Below, one piece after another: positions 8,566 through 17,642 of a stretch of DNA of 64,000 bases. This DNA is from Vibrio crassostreae. GTDB taxonomy: Bacteria; Pseudomonadota; Gammaproteobacteria; Enterobacterales; Vibrionaceae. The notes beneath the pieces are model-generated. The model saw only the letters and a program-made list of their open reading frames with translations. It made no database searches and was not told where the DNA came from. The DNA is taken from assembly GCF_024347415.1 (NCBI RefSeq), contig NZ_AP025476.1, forward strand, positions 2,480,001-2,544,000, read 5' to 3'. Each line of letters opens with the position of its first letter. The first letter of the stretch is position 1. The position numbers were made by a program, and so were the translations under genes.

Positions 8566-9744
8566 TTATTTGTTGGCGGTTCGTTTACCCAACCAGTAAC
8601 CGATACCTAACGGAGCAAAGAACACCACTAAGATAAACAGGATGAAGTAGATAATCACACCTTTGATTAACTCCATCAGTTTATCAATCGCAAGTACCAC
8701 CACCTCTTGAGAGACGCGATCAAGGTCTTGTGTGAACAGTTCTCTCTCTGAAGTCACAATACCCGCAATCTCGATGCGCTCTTGCGCAATCATCTCAACC
8801 AGGGCTTCTCTCTCACGCGTCACCATCTTTTCCAGTGCCACACGTTCATCGCTCAACATCGCCAGTTTTTGGTCTGTTTTGTCACTAAGATCATTGAGCA
8901 ATGGCTGCATTTCTGTCGACATAATAGAGGCTAGCGTTTGCATGTATTCTGGGTTGTTCTCAATAAAGTCTTGCATGCTTGCTGATGTTTGACGAAGGCT
9001 TTCTAGCGTCATCGATAGGTCTTCACCCGTTAGCGAGCTATTCAATGCAACCAACTCGGCTTTCCACGTCATCAGTTTCGGTGTCTGGTCAGCCATTAAG
9101 CTTAAGCGGTCTGATGCATCGCTCATTGCTTCTGGCATGGTGCCTAAGCTCTGGACGATTTGCGACTCGTCTTTACCAAGGTAACTTAGCCATTCACGGT
9201 AAGCAGGCGTGCTTCTGAATGTGAGATCTTTAAATGGGTGGCTAGCGGCAAACTGAGCAACGAACGCTTTGCTTTTTTTGAAATCACTGGAGTTCAATAC
9301 ACCCTTTGCCAATTTCTCTGCTTCTTGGTCAAGAAAACGAGCAGCCTCTACCGCATCATCCGTCGCGAACAGGTCCGCGCCATCGCCTTGGCTATAAAAC
9401 TGATTCATTTGGGCAGTGAAAACCCACGAGTCAATTAACGCAGACATTGGGGAAGTTTGGTAAGCCGCTTGTTGTAATCCCTGCTCTGCATGGATCTTCC
9501 AAAGCAACACATAAGATTGATGTAAAGTGTCATCAGCAGGATAAAATTGCGCGATTAAATCAGCCGAGTCTTCTACTCGTGTAAAAAACATCTTGGCGTA
9601 TTCACGCGTCATGAGCCGAGCATTTAACTCTTGTTGAGTGAGAGGCGTCGTTTGACTATCTAACTTAACTTCTAAGAGAGAACAACCACTTAGCACAATG
9701 CTAAGCACCAACACCATCCAACTTCGAATCGAAACTCGTAACAT
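8566..9744 (-). CDS. Lipoprotein with coiled coil and C-terminal membrane segment
   Basis: I do not recognise a named family; similar Vibrio proteins are sometimes labelled chemotaxis protein. The 392-residue product begins with a signal peptide and lipobox (VLSGC, lipidated Cys about residue 21). The middle is helical, with a long heptad-like stretch near 290-350 rich in Glu, Arg and Met (for example MVTREREALVEMIAQERIEIAG). It ends in a hydrophobic segment (GVIIYFILFILVVFFAPLG) and a basic tail. The start is ATG at 9744 because CAGAGG lies five bases before it; an in-frame TTG 15 bp earlier overlaps that ribosome site. It lies 76 bp downstream of the Hpt gene on the same strand, so the two may be cotranscribed. 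The coiled coil resembles signalling helices but no receptor hairpin tip is present. Confidence 0.7.
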   Translation of the reverse strand: MLRVSIRSWMVLVLSIVLSGCSLLEVKLDSQTTPLTQQELNARLMTREYAKMFFTRVEDSADLIAQFYPADDTLHQSYVLLWKIHAEQGLQQAAYQTSPMSALIDSWVFTAQMNQFYSQGDGADLFATDDAVEAARFLDQEAEKLAKGVLNSSDFKKSKAFVAQFAASHPFKDLTFRSTPAYREWLSYLGKDESQIVQSLGTMPEAMSDASDRLSLMADQTPKLMTWKAELVALNSSLTGEDLSMTLESLRQTSASMQDFIENNPEYMQTLASIMSTEMQPLLNDLSDKTDQKLAMLSDERVALEKMVTREREALVEMIAQERIEIAGIVTSERELFTQDLDRVSQEVVVLAIDKLMELIKGVIIYFILFILVVFFAPLGIGYWLGKRTANK

Positions 9745-9820
9745 ATAAACCTCTGACAAAGACTAAGGGCGCGGATTGTATGAGCGCTTCGTCAGAGTAT
9801 TGTCAAAATTCCTGTAAAAG

Positions 9821-11218
9821 TTAACGCTGACTGTCTAAATATTCATGAGCAGAATCCACAGAGGCTTTTATTGCCTGCTCTAGTTCTTCTAGGTCGTGTT
9901 CGCTGATGGCTCTGGACTGCTTCATTGTCATTTCAATACTCGCGGCAATAATCGCCAACCGAGACGCTTTAATACTGCCAGCCACACCTTTTAAGCTATG
10001 TACAATGCGTGCGGCAGAGGTTTCATCTTTGGTCAGCAAAGATTTAAACTTCTCGTAGTCACCTGCATGATCTTGTACAAACACACCAAGCAACAGTTCG
10101 ACAGATTCAGCATCACCATCGAGTGTTTCTAGCATGTCTTCAATATCAATTGCAGGCTTTGAATCTGTCACACTGGCAATGTGCTTTTCTTCTACTGGCG
10201 TCGGTTCACGGGCTTGCTCAACAGAGTGTTGCTGAACATGCCTTGTGACGCTAACGCTCTGCGGAGGTTGAGAGTCGGAATACTGGTTCGTTGACGTGTT
10301 CTCAGGCACATAAGCGTCATTATCTGCTTGTTTCACGGCTGAGGAAAACACGTCGCTTGAAGAAGCCTTTTCTTTACTGGAATCAATTTCAGGCTCAGAA
10401 CTGAGTTCGTGACCGGCTTCTGTAATCGTTTTTTTGGATCTAACGCCCCACAACACTATCCCGCTCATTGCCACTAAGCTTAGACCTAGCATCACCAACA
10501 ATAAGTTGAACTGACGATCGTGGAACTCAGCTTCGAGTTTAATGATCTGTTCATTCACTGAGTTTTTCTTAATCTTATCGACCAAATAGTTAAGCTGAGC
10601 ATAATCACTCAACAATGCTGACGCATCTGCCAGTAGTTGTTGGAGTGCATCTTGTTCTTCGGTTTCTAATGAATAAGATTTTTCTAGAATGGAATCAAAG
10701 GCTCGATAAGTCGCTGACGAACTTTGATTGTCAGAGTACATTGCTTCAAATACCACAACTCCGAATTCATTTAGTAGTGGCTTTAGCTTAGGGGAAAGCT
10801 CTTTATCAGCACGCAACATCTTAATGTTATCAACAATATCTTGAACTTGGCTTTCGATCGGAATGAACTCATCGAACTTTTCTAGGAACTGATCGGCTAC
10901 GTACAACAGTTGGTTCACATCAGGACGAAACAAGGCGTGTTGGAAATCAGATTCAATCTGCAGTCGGATCGAATAAACCAACTGAGCGTCGAGTGCGAGA
11001 TCATTGATACGAGAGACTCGAAGCGGTTCTGAGAAATAGAGCGATTGCCTCAATTCGTTGACTCGAATACCGAGCTCTTCGATTTGAGCAAGAGAATTGG
11101 TGTAGGAACGGCTTAGATTAAGAAGAGCCAATGAAGGAAGTAGCCACAGAGCCAAGAGCACAACCAAGAAGGTCGCTGGTTTTTTAAAGCGTTTGGGCTT
11201 TGCTACTGATTGTTCCAT
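9821..11218 (-). CDS. Membrane-anchored Hpt-domain phosphotransfer protein
   Basis: A 465-residue protein with a membrane helix at about 15-33, a presumably periplasmic helical domain (about 35-235), a second membrane helix (about 238-258), a Ser/Gln-rich cytoplasmic linker and a C-terminal Hpt domain (about 355-460). The phosphorylatable histidine is H407 in ARIVHSLKGVAGSI, a clean Hpt signature. There is no kinase core and no receiver domain, so it is an orphan phosphotransfer protein carrying its own sensor-like domain. It probably relays phosphate to or from partners encoded elsewhere. AAGGA precedes the ATG. The downstream lipoprotein is the likely partner in an operon. Confidence 0.75.
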   Translation of the reverse strand: MEQSVAKPKRFKKPATFLVVLLALWLLPSLALLNLSRSYTNSLAQIEELGIRVNELRQSLYFSEPLRVSRINDLALDAQLVYSIRLQIESDFQHALFRPDVNQLLYVADQFLEKFDEFIPIESQVQDIVDNIKMLRADKELSPKLKPLLNEFGVVVFEAMYSDNQSSSATYRAFDSILEKSYSLETEEQDALQQLLADASALLSDYAQLNYLVDKIKKNSVNEQIIKLEAEFHDRQFNLLLVMLGLSLVAMSGIVLWGVRSKKTITEAGHELSSEPEIDSSKEKASSSDVFSSAVKQADNDAYVPENTSTNQYSDSQPPQSVSVTRHVQQHSVEQAREPTPVEEKHIASVTDSKPAIDIEDMLETLDGDAESVELLLGVFVQDHAGDYEKFKSLLTKDETSAARIVHSLKGVAGSIKASRLAIIAASIEMTMKQSRAISEHDLEELEQAIKASVDSAHEYLDSQR

Positions 11219-11323
11219 CTATATTCCTTGTGCGTGTTAACTTGAAGCCATGACACTTACTAAAAGATTGAGCACAAAATAAGCGACAACATCCTGCTGC
11301 CGCTTTTATCCGTTAACTTCGGA

Positions 11324-12328
11324 CTATGATTTATTGCGAGTCAGTTGGTCACGTAAGTTCGGTGGAGTGCCTTTAATCGTAAGCGTGTCTGTCTCCGGAT
11401 CGTAAAAGATACGTTCGCCTAGAAGCAGACTATCAAAACTAACATTCAAACCGCCACCAGCACCAACAAATTTTGTTAGTTTACGCATAGTTGCGCGATC
11501 GGCTGGGAAGCTGTCTTCTAGCTCGTAGCCTTGCTCACTAGTATAGTCAAAGAAGCTGGTACCATCTGTGCTTGCTGGCAATTCTCCAGAAAGTTCACGC
11601 ACTTGTACTTCATCACCGGCTTTAAGCTGCTCGTTACAGTAATCCGCAACCTGCTTTTTGTAGCTGATCGCTTCTTCTTTTTCCAATTTAGAGTCAGAAA
11701 CGAAGTCTTCTACCGCTTGCATCAGTACTTGGTTTTGTTGTTTCGCATCCAAACCGACTTCAGCTTGTAAGAAATCTAAGAAGAAATCCGCGACTTTACG
11801 GCCAACACGTCCTTTAATGTAAGTTAAGTAACGGTTTGACTCTTTGTCAGTCTCATAAGTAGAAAGGTCTAGGCGAGCCGCGATATCCATTTTTGAGATA
11901 TCAAGGTAGTCAGTCGCACTAATATCAAGCCCTTCAGTTACCTTTAGGCTTTGGTTTGAAGGCAATAAACCAATGAAAAGGTAATCTGTTGCAAGTGACT
12001 GATATTCGGCCATTACCAAGATACCTTCGTCAGCGAATGGGTACTTTGATAGTTCGTCTTTTAGACGTTGCGCACTCTTTTGAGAAAAATCGTAAAAGTT
12101 TGTCTCACCAGCACGAAGTTGATGCAACCACTGCTGGAATTCGCTGTCAGATTTGAAAGAACCAAACCCTTTGCCTGCTTTTGAATTAAAAACACGGTGA
12201 AGTTCAGCAACTAGGCTTTCAGATGAAGCATCGTTTTCTAGAGATTCAGCACGATAGTTAACAATCAGCTCATCCTGATCGTTCTTACTCAGCTGGTGTA
12301 AAATTACGTTGGAAAGGTGAAGGCTCAT
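11324..12328 (-). CDS. yejK: Nucleoid-associated protein YejK (NdpA)
   Basis: The 334-residue product matches the YejK/NdpA family in length and motifs: MSLHLSNVILHQL at the start, NRYLTYIKGRVGRKVADFFLDFL in the middle, and the conserved end with LLGERIFYDPETDTLTIKGTPP. The protein copurifies with the E. coli nucleoid; its molecular job is poorly known. It is divergent from yejL and yejM, the arrangement known from E. coli. No obvious strong ribosome site is seen, but the conserved N-terminus fixes the start. Confidence 0.95.
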   Translation of the reverse strand: MSLHLSNVILHQLSKNDQDELIVNYRAESLENDASSESLVAELHRVFNSKAGKGFGSFKSDSEFQQWLHQLRAGETNFYDFSQKSAQRLKDELSKYPFADEGILVMAEYQSLATDYLFIGLLPSNQSLKVTEGLDISATDYLDISKMDIAARLDLSTYETDKESNRYLTYIKGRVGRKVADFFLDFLQAEVGLDAKQQNQVLMQAVEDFVSDSKLEKEEAISYKKQVADYCNEQLKAGDEVQVRELSGELPASTDGTSFFDYTSEQGYELEDSFPADRATMRKLTKFVGAGGGLNVSFDSLLLGERIFYDPETDTLTIKGTPPNLRDQLTRNKS

Positions 12329-12412
12329 AGTGAAAATATTACCGTTCAGGTTTCAGTTGTCGTGCATAGTAGGTTATCATAAGCCGCTTTTACTATCATT
12401 ATTAGAGTCCTT

Positions 12413-12640
12413 ATGCCGATTATATCTAAATACACAGATGATCAAGTTGAAAAAATCCTAGCTGAAGTAGGTGCTGTACTATCTAAGCACAAAGCTTCGC
12501 CAGAACTTTCACTGATGATCGCTGGAAATATCGCAACCAATGTCTTAAATCAGAATGTTGCTGCTTCACAACGCAAAGGAATTGCTGAAAAATTTGCCGA
12601 GGCTTTAATTTCTTCTCTTGAAGATAAAAAGTCTCACTAA
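12413..12640 (+). CDS. yejL: YejL family protein (UPF0352)
   Basis: A 75-residue protein of the small helical YejL family, recognisable by [16 protein letters not shown] at the start and the [11 protein letters not shown] end. Its function is unknown. It sits 28 bp before yejM and is almost certainly cotranscribed with it, and lies head to head with yejK. Confidence 0.92.
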   Translation: MPIISKYTDDQVEKILAEVGAVLSKHKASPELSLMIAGNIATNVLNQNVAASQRKGIAEKFAEALISSLEDKKSH

Positions 12641-12668
12641 ATTTGATTGACGGATAAAAGAATTATAA

Positions 12669-14477
12669 ATGGTAGACAGCGCAAACTCATATAGCGATCG
12701 TGTATCTCGACTGGTTGGTTGGGGTCACTGGTTTGCATTTTTCAACATCATTGCTGCGATGTTGATTGGTACTCGTTATATTACTCAATCTGCTTGGCCA
12801 GAAACCTTGCTAGGTCAATTTTATTTGGCTGCATCGTGGGTTGGTCATTTTGGCTTTTTAGTGTTCGCGCTCTATCTATTAGTGCTGTTCCCGCTCACTT
12901 TTATTCTTCCGTCGAGGAAGTTATTACGTTTGGTTGCGGTTTGTTTTGCGACCATAGGTTTAACTGTCCTACTGATTGATACCCAAACGTATCAAAATAT
13001 AAACCTCCACCTGACACCTGTCGTGTGGGAGGTTTTATTCAGTGGAGAGGAATCTGCATTCACATCTGATTTGCAGCACCTCTTCATTGTTATGCCATTT
13101 ATCTTCTTACTACAGCTTGGTCTGTCTGAGTGGGTTTGGCGTAAGCAGCGTAAACTGTCTCATAAACACATTGGCCGTCCGATTACTGCCGTCTTCTTCT
13201 TGTGTTTCATCAGCAGCCACTTGACCTACATGTGGGCTGATGCGTATTTCTATAACCCAATTACTAGCCAGAAAGCGAACTTCCCACTGTCTTACCCAAT
13301 GACAGCGAAAAGCTTTATGGAAAAACATGGCCTATTAGATCGTGAAGAGTACCTTGAGCGTTTAGAAGCGAACAAAGAGAACGTAAACCTAGTTAGCTAT
13401 CCGCTAGAAAAAATTCAATACAACCGCCGCAGTGATGATCTTAATATCCTGATGGTGAGTGTGAACAACCTTCGCGCTGACGCACTAAATGCGACAGCGA
13501 TGCCAAACAGCTATGCTTACGCACAACAGTCGATCAACTTCACCAACCACTACAGTTCAAGTAACGATATGTTTGGTATTTTCGGCTTGTTCTACGGCCT
13601 GCCGAGCAGCTACGCAAGCAGCATAGAAGCTCAAGGGTCAAGCGCAGTATTGTTGGATGTATTAGATAATCACGATTATAAGTTTGCTGCTTTCAGTGGC
13701 GACAACTTTAGCGATTCACTTTACTCGGATATTATCTTCCGAGGCCGTGATGTGATGCCAGAGCAAGCAACTTATGATGATCAGAGTGCAATCAAAGCTT
13801 GGTCTGACTGGATTCAATCACCGCAAGCTAAGCGCCCTTGGTTTAACTTTATTGAACTGACTACACTGGATAACTTCGCCAGCTACGATTCCAGTTCAGA
13901 GTCGGACTCAACGTTAACAACAGCAGAACGTTTTGCTGCAGATTATCAAAAGTCAGCAACAGCGGCCGATGCTCAGTTAGCAACTATCTACGCTGAACTG
14001 GAACGCTTAGAGCTCGCCGACAACACAGTAGTTATCATTACCTCTAACCACGGTACTGAGTTTAACGAAACCAAAACCAACAGCTGGGGTGCAAACTCCA
14101 ACTACAGTCGTTATCAGTTACAAGTACCACTGTTTATCAGCTGGCCAGGTAAGTCTGCTTCTGAATACACCCACCGTTCTAGTCATCTAGACGTATCAGT
14201 AACACTGATGCAAGAGCTATTGGGCGTATCTTCGAACCCAACGGACTTCAGTAGTGGTCGCAGCCTGTTTAATGAGCGTAAGAGAAAGTGGATCCTCGCG
14301 GGCGACTCTCGTGAACTTGCTCTTGTTACTGACAAACAAACAACGGTATTAGATAAATTTGGCAACTACAAATTGTACGACCAGAATTACAAACGCTTGA
14401 AAAACGTAAGCCCTCGCTTACCTGTGTTGATGCAAGGCCTGACTGAGCTACAGCGTTTCTACACAAAAAATGACTAA
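12669..14477 (+). CDS. yejM: Inner-membrane sulfatase-like protein YejM (PbgA/LapC type)
   Basis: A 602-residue protein with about five N-terminal membrane helices (to residue about 190) followed by a periplasmic alkaline-phosphatase-superfamily domain (DUF3413 plus sulfatase fold; the segment NILMVSVNNLRADALN replaces the usual nucleophile region). In E. coli the orthologue (PbgA/LapC) senses periplasmic-leaflet lipopolysaccharide and controls LpxC turnover through LapB. The nucleophile Ser/Thr of active sulfatases does not appear intact, as in that orthologue. Position after yejL supports the call. A strong terminator follows. Confidence 0.93.
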   Translation: MVDSANSYSDRVSRLVGWGHWFAFFNIIAAMLIGTRYITQSAWPETLLGQFYLAASWVGHFGFLVFALYLLVLFPLTFILPSRKLLRLVAVCFATIGLTVLLIDTQTYQNINLHLTPVVWEVLFSGEESAFTSDLQHLFIVMPFIFLLQLGLSEWVWRKQRKLSHKHIGRPITAVFFLCFISSHLTYMWADAYFYNPITSQKANFPLSYPMTAKSFMEKHGLLDREEYLERLEANKENVNLVSYPLEKIQYNRRSDDLNILMVSVNNLRADALNATAMPNSYAYAQQSINFTNHYSSSNDMFGIFGLFYGLPSSYASSIEAQGSSAVLLDVLDNHDYKFAAFSGDNFSDSLYSDIIFRGRDVMPEQATYDDQSAIKAWSDWIQSPQAKRPWFNFIELTTLDNFASYDSSSESDSTLTTAERFAADYQKSATAADAQLATIYAELERLELADNTVVIITSNHGTEFNETKTNSWGANSNYSRYQLQVPLFISWPGKSASEYTHRSSHLDVSVTLMQELLGVSSNPTDFSSGRSLFNERKRKWILAGDSRELALVTDKQTTVLDKFGNYKLYDQNYKRLKNVSPRLPVLMQGLTELQRFYTKND

Positions 14478-14492
14478 ATAATCAGCACACAG

Positions 14493-14521
14493 AAAAGGGA
14501 AGCCAATGGCTTCCCTTTTTT
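14493..14521 (+). terminator. Intrinsic terminator of yejLM
   Basis: AAAAGGGAAGCC pairs with GGCTTCCCTTTT around the loop AAT and runs into T residues. Confidence 0.85.
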
Positions 14522-14576
14522 ATTGCCGTGAGTGATTAGAAAACAAGCAACAAAACAAAATTATGAAAATTAAGGG

Positions 14577-14605
14577 TTTACAAGATCCTCTGCCCCTTAT
14601 ATTAT
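14577..14605 (+). promoter_or_regulatory. Promoter of the first tRNA-Ser gene
   Basis: TTTACA (14577-14582), a 17-bp spacer and TATTAT (14600-14605) lie just ahead of the tRNA, leaving a very short leader. The second tRNA copy has the same -35, spacing and -10. Confidence 0.75.
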
Positions 14606-14615
14606 TCACGCCACT

Positions 14616-14706
14616 GGAGGGATGGCTGAGTGGTCGAAAGCACCGGTCTTGAAAACCGGCAACCGTTAATAGCGGTTCTAGGGTTCAAATCCCTATCCCT
14701 CCACCA
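14616..14706 (+). tRNA. tRNA-Ser (anticodon UGA), copy 1
   Basis: The 91-nt class II tRNA has a perfect 7-bp acceptor stem (GGAGGGA with TCCCTCC), anticodon loop CTTGAAA giving UGA, a long variable arm (AACCG-TTAATAG-CGGTT), the T loop GGTTCAAATCC and an encoded CCA. The discriminator base reads A rather than the G common in serine tRNAs. It is base-for-base identical to the copy 538 bp downstream. Confidence 0.97.
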
Positions 14707-14717
14707 CATTAAAGAAA

Positions 14718-14743
14718 GCCGCTGAGAAATCAGCGGCTTTTTT
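14718..14743 (+). terminator. Intrinsic terminator of tRNA-Ser copy 1
   Basis: GCCGCTGA pairs with TCAGCGGC around GAAA and is followed by six T residues. The same hairpin, base for base, follows copy 2. Confidence 0.9.
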
Positions 14744-14846
14744 GCATCTGAAGCTTTTTAAAATATAAAGCTCATCGAACAAAACTCTCTGCAGTCCCAG
14801 TTTCAAACTCATTCACTTTATACCTAGTTTTAAATTCCAAACTCAG

Positions 14847-14902
14847 AGTTCTAAGCTACAAGTTCCTAGTTAAAAGTCCCTAGCTGAAAGTTCTTATGCC
14901 TA
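14847..14902. repeat. Four degenerate 14-bp tandem repeats between the tRNA genes
   Basis: Successive 14-mers read AGTTCTAAGCTACA, AGTTCCTAGTTAAA, AGTCCCTAGCTGAA and AGTTCTTATGCCTA. Fainter copies may extend to either side. The remaining space between the tRNA genes (about 14750-15110) is AT-rich and shows no gene. Confidence 0.65.
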
Positions 14903-15114
14903 AGTCACTCCCCTCATAACTTTGCCTGCAAGCCAATTAGATACTTTCTTTTTTTAATGGTACAGAAACACTTCGCGTATAACGAAAGTTAGGAATACTT
15001 GGCTTATTGAGTATTAGATTTTGTCGGCTTCTTAATAAACCGAACAATAAATAATCATTTAGAACAAAAACACCAAAAAGCGTTCATAAAAAAAGCAGTC
15101 AGTTGATAAGGGTA

Positions 15115-15143
15115 TTTACAAGCGAAAGCCACCCTTATATTAT
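15115..15143 (+). promoter_or_regulatory. Promoter of the second tRNA-Ser gene
   Basis: TTTACA (15115-15120), a 17-bp spacer and TATTAT (15138-15143), mirroring copy 1. Confidence 0.75.
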
Positions 15144-15153
15144 ACGCGCCATT

Positions 15154-15244
15154 GGAGGGATGGCTGAGTGGTCGAAAGCACCGGTCTTGAAAACCGGCAA
15201 CCGTTAATAGCGGTTCTAGGGTTCAAATCCCTATCCCTCCACCA
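15154..15244 (+). tRNA. tRNA-Ser (anticodon UGA), copy 2
   Basis: Identical over all 91 nt to copy 1, including the discriminator A and the encoded CCA. The identity continues through the downstream terminator, while the sequence between the copies is unrelated, which points to duplication with homogenisation of the tRNA-terminator block. Confidence 0.97.
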
Positions 15245-15255
15245 CATTAAAGAAA

Positions 15256-15281
15256 GCCGCTGAGAAATCAGCGGCTTTTTT
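15256..15281 (+). terminator. Intrinsic terminator of tRNA-Ser copy 2
   Basis: Same GCCGCTGA-GAAA-TCAGCGGC hairpin and T-tract as after copy 1. It may also limit read-through from the convergent receptor gene. Confidence 0.9.
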
Positions 15282-15321
15282 GTATCTAAAATTTACGTAT
15301 CGGGCTTACACAGCCTTTCCA

Positions 15322-17448
15322 CTACGCCACCTTTCGGCTCACTTCAAAGCGCCCTATCAATTGGTCTAGGCGGCTCAATGCATTACCCATTAACGAAACT
15401 CGGCGTGCGAGTTGTTTCGTCGACAGTTGTAGGTCAGAGATAGAACGTTGGGCTTTATCTGCCGTTTGTCCATTTTTCTGACTGTTCTCATCTAGGTTAG
15501 ACATGGTCGTAAAGAGATCAGCTACTGCTGCTTGAATTTGCTCACTGCGGGCGTTCGAGTCAACGGTTAAATTACCTTTACTCACATTCTCAACGCCTCG
15601 CTCCATAGACTCAACAGCGCTGCGAGACTTGGTATGCAGCTCTTTCATTAGGTCACTGATATGGTTGGCGGCTTGTGAAGTTCGATCAGCTAAAGTTCTT
15701 ACTTCTGAGGCAACCACAGAAAACCCTCTTCCGTGCTCACCTGCTCTTGCAGACTCTATGGCCGCGTTCAATGCCAGAAGGTTCGTCTGCGCTGTAATGT
15801 CGGTAATGATGTCTATAATGTCAGACACTTTGGTCATTTCATTATTCACCTCATTTACGCTGTGGGCTGAGCTTTCTACAATATTCCGCACAATCTCCAT
15901 TCCTTCAACCGACTGATTGTATTCCTTCTCCGCATTAAGAACGGCTTTCTTCATTACTGTATCCATTTGCGTTGCCGAAACGGTCGCATGAGTAATTTCA
16001 CTCTGTTGATACTGACTTAGGTCCAACATGTTGCTGAGCGCCAGTGACGCATCATCGCTGGTTTGCTTCATCACGACACTCCGACGAAACATCGATTCCG
16101 ATACTTCTCTTACTTCGTGACTCGCATGAATCAAATCGCTCACCGTACTATCTAAATTGTCGATAAAGCTGTTAGTCCAACGCCCCAAATTACCAAGTTC
16201 ATTATGGCTGAATGTGGTTGGATCAAGCCTCCGACTTAGGTTGCCATCACCTTCGGCTAAGGTTTGCATCACCCCTGTCATTTCATAGACTTTATTTGCT
16301 AGTGGTTTAGCACTCACTAGACGGAATAAACCGAGAGCGAGAAGCGCACACACGAACATGACACCGCTATACAAAAGAGGGGTTAACGTATAAAAGTGAG
16401 CAAGCAGTAATGGAACAGATAGAGGCAGTAACATGCAGCCGATAAAATGTTTAGATAAGGTGTAACTTAGGCTTCGATCTCTATAGACCTCTTCTAAGTC
16501 AGACTCACACATCATGCCGAAGGTGTCTGGTGAACCGTCCAGTTGAAAAGTGATACCTTTACCGATGACCGGAATGTGGCGATAGTCGGAATACCCCGGG
16601 TAACCAATAAACAGGTTGCTGCCATTTTTGATGGTTTCTCTGACACCGGGATGAAGTTGATTCGTGGCAGGATCCGTAAATCGAATCTCAAATTCAGTGT
16701 GCTGTTGGATCTTAACCGTTCCCCAATCAGTATGAATCCCTTGTTTTAAGTTCTCGCCATGTGAAAAGGTATTATCTTCAAAGCGGGAACGAGAAAGCGC
16801 GACACCTGGCTGAATTTGAGGGTCATGAAGAGAGTCGACCATAAAGATATAGTTATCACCCGACTCACTATAAATATGCCCCGCTTCTCGCTGAATAATG
16901 TCACCAATGACATCATTAGGAACACGACCACATAAGAACTGCTGAGTCCCTTCGTCCCGAGAAAAGGGCACATAAAACATCAGCGTGACTTGATCATGAA
17001 ACGATGAACTCGAAGCTCCTACGTTCAACGTGCGTGGATCCATATACGGCCCGTGTAGATAACGCTTCGATGCTCCTTCGACTAAAGCCTTCTTATCTGC
17101 AAGAGTTGCTCCGATATGGTCGTGATAACTCGATGCTTGCGCGACACCTTTAGAATCGACGATCGCCAGCTCAGAGAAATCCGTGCCACGTTTAAGAAGA
17201 CTTGATAATGTACTTTCCGCCTGCTCTTCCGTTCGGCTTGCCAAATAAACGGCAGAGTCTTCTAAAAAGTCCCATTGGTTCTTCACCCAATTATGAAGAA
17301 GTTGAACTCGAGTATGGGCGATACTTTCAAATGTTTGCTCGAGCTCTTCTGTCCTACTTCGATTTAGAAAATAGGCTCTACGCATTGCTAGTTTCCCTGT
17401 TGCGCCAAACCACTTAAGCCAACTGCGTTCCTTGTCCGTCAGGTTCAT
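15322..17448 (-). CDS. Methyl-accepting chemotaxis protein with N-terminal cytoplasmic-type sensor
   Basis: The 708-residue protein ends in a chemoreceptor signalling hairpin whose tip reads [34 protein letters not shown] (centred near 570), the CheA/CheW contact. A HAMP-like stretch precedes it (about 380-440). The oddity is topology. There is no N-terminal signal or membrane helix; about 330 residues with a Cache-like look ([29 protein letters not shown]) come first, then two close membrane segments (about 334-352 and 357-377). That predicts a cytoplasmic sensor tethered by a hairpin, as in Aer. The ligand is unknown. AAGGGATG precedes the ATG. Confidence 0.88.
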   Translation of the reverse strand: MNLTDKERSWLKWFGATGKLAMRRAYFLNRSRTEELEQTFESIAHTRVQLLHNWVKNQWDFLEDSAVYLASRTEEQAESTLSSLLKRGTDFSELAIVDSKGVAQASSYHDHIGATLADKKALVEGASKRYLHGPYMDPRTLNVGASSSSFHDQVTLMFYVPFSRDEGTQQFLCGRVPNDVIGDIIQREAGHIYSESGDNYIFMVDSLHDPQIQPGVALSRSRFEDNTFSHGENLKQGIHTDWGTVKIQQHTEFEIRFTDPATNQLHPGVRETIKNGSNLFIGYPGYSDYRHIPVIGKGITFQLDGSPDTFGMMCESDLEEVYRDRSLSYTLSKHFIGCMLLPLSVPLLLAHFYTLTPLLYSGVMFVCALLALGLFRLVSAKPLANKVYEMTGVMQTLAEGDGNLSRRLDPTTFSHNELGNLGRWTNSFIDNLDSTVSDLIHASHEVREVSESMFRRSVVMKQTSDDASLALSNMLDLSQYQQSEITHATVSATQMDTVMKKAVLNAEKEYNQSVEGMEIVRNIVESSAHSVNEVNNEMTKVSDIIDIITDITAQTNLLALNAAIESARAGEHGRGFSVVASEVRTLADRTSQAANHISDLMKELHTKSRSAVESMERGVENVSKGNLTVDSNARSEQIQAAVADLFTTMSNLDENSQKNGQTADKAQRSISDLQLSTKQLARRVSLMGNALSRLDQLIGRFEVSRKVA

Positions 17449-17557
17449 TTACATCCCTTGTGTTTTTATATTCACAAGGGTAAAGCAATTTACAGACCAG
17501 AATTAATCACACAAATACGTAACCAATTAATAAAAAAGTAATTTTTGCGCATCAACG

Positions 17558-17586
17558 TGGTGCAAGTTGTGTCTTTTTTGGTGCAA
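17558..17586. repeat. Direct repeat TGGTGCAA x2, 21 bp apart, upstream of the receptor gene
   Basis: Two exact 8-bp copies (17558-17565, 17579-17586) lie two helical turns apart, about 110-138 bp before the receptor start. They could be an operator for an unknown regulator. No matching sigma-54 promoter is seen. Confidence 0.35.
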
Positions 17587-17642
17587 CAGATACTTCTTCT
17601 TTATCACCTTTTCCATGAGGTTACAGTGGTTAATTTGAGAAG

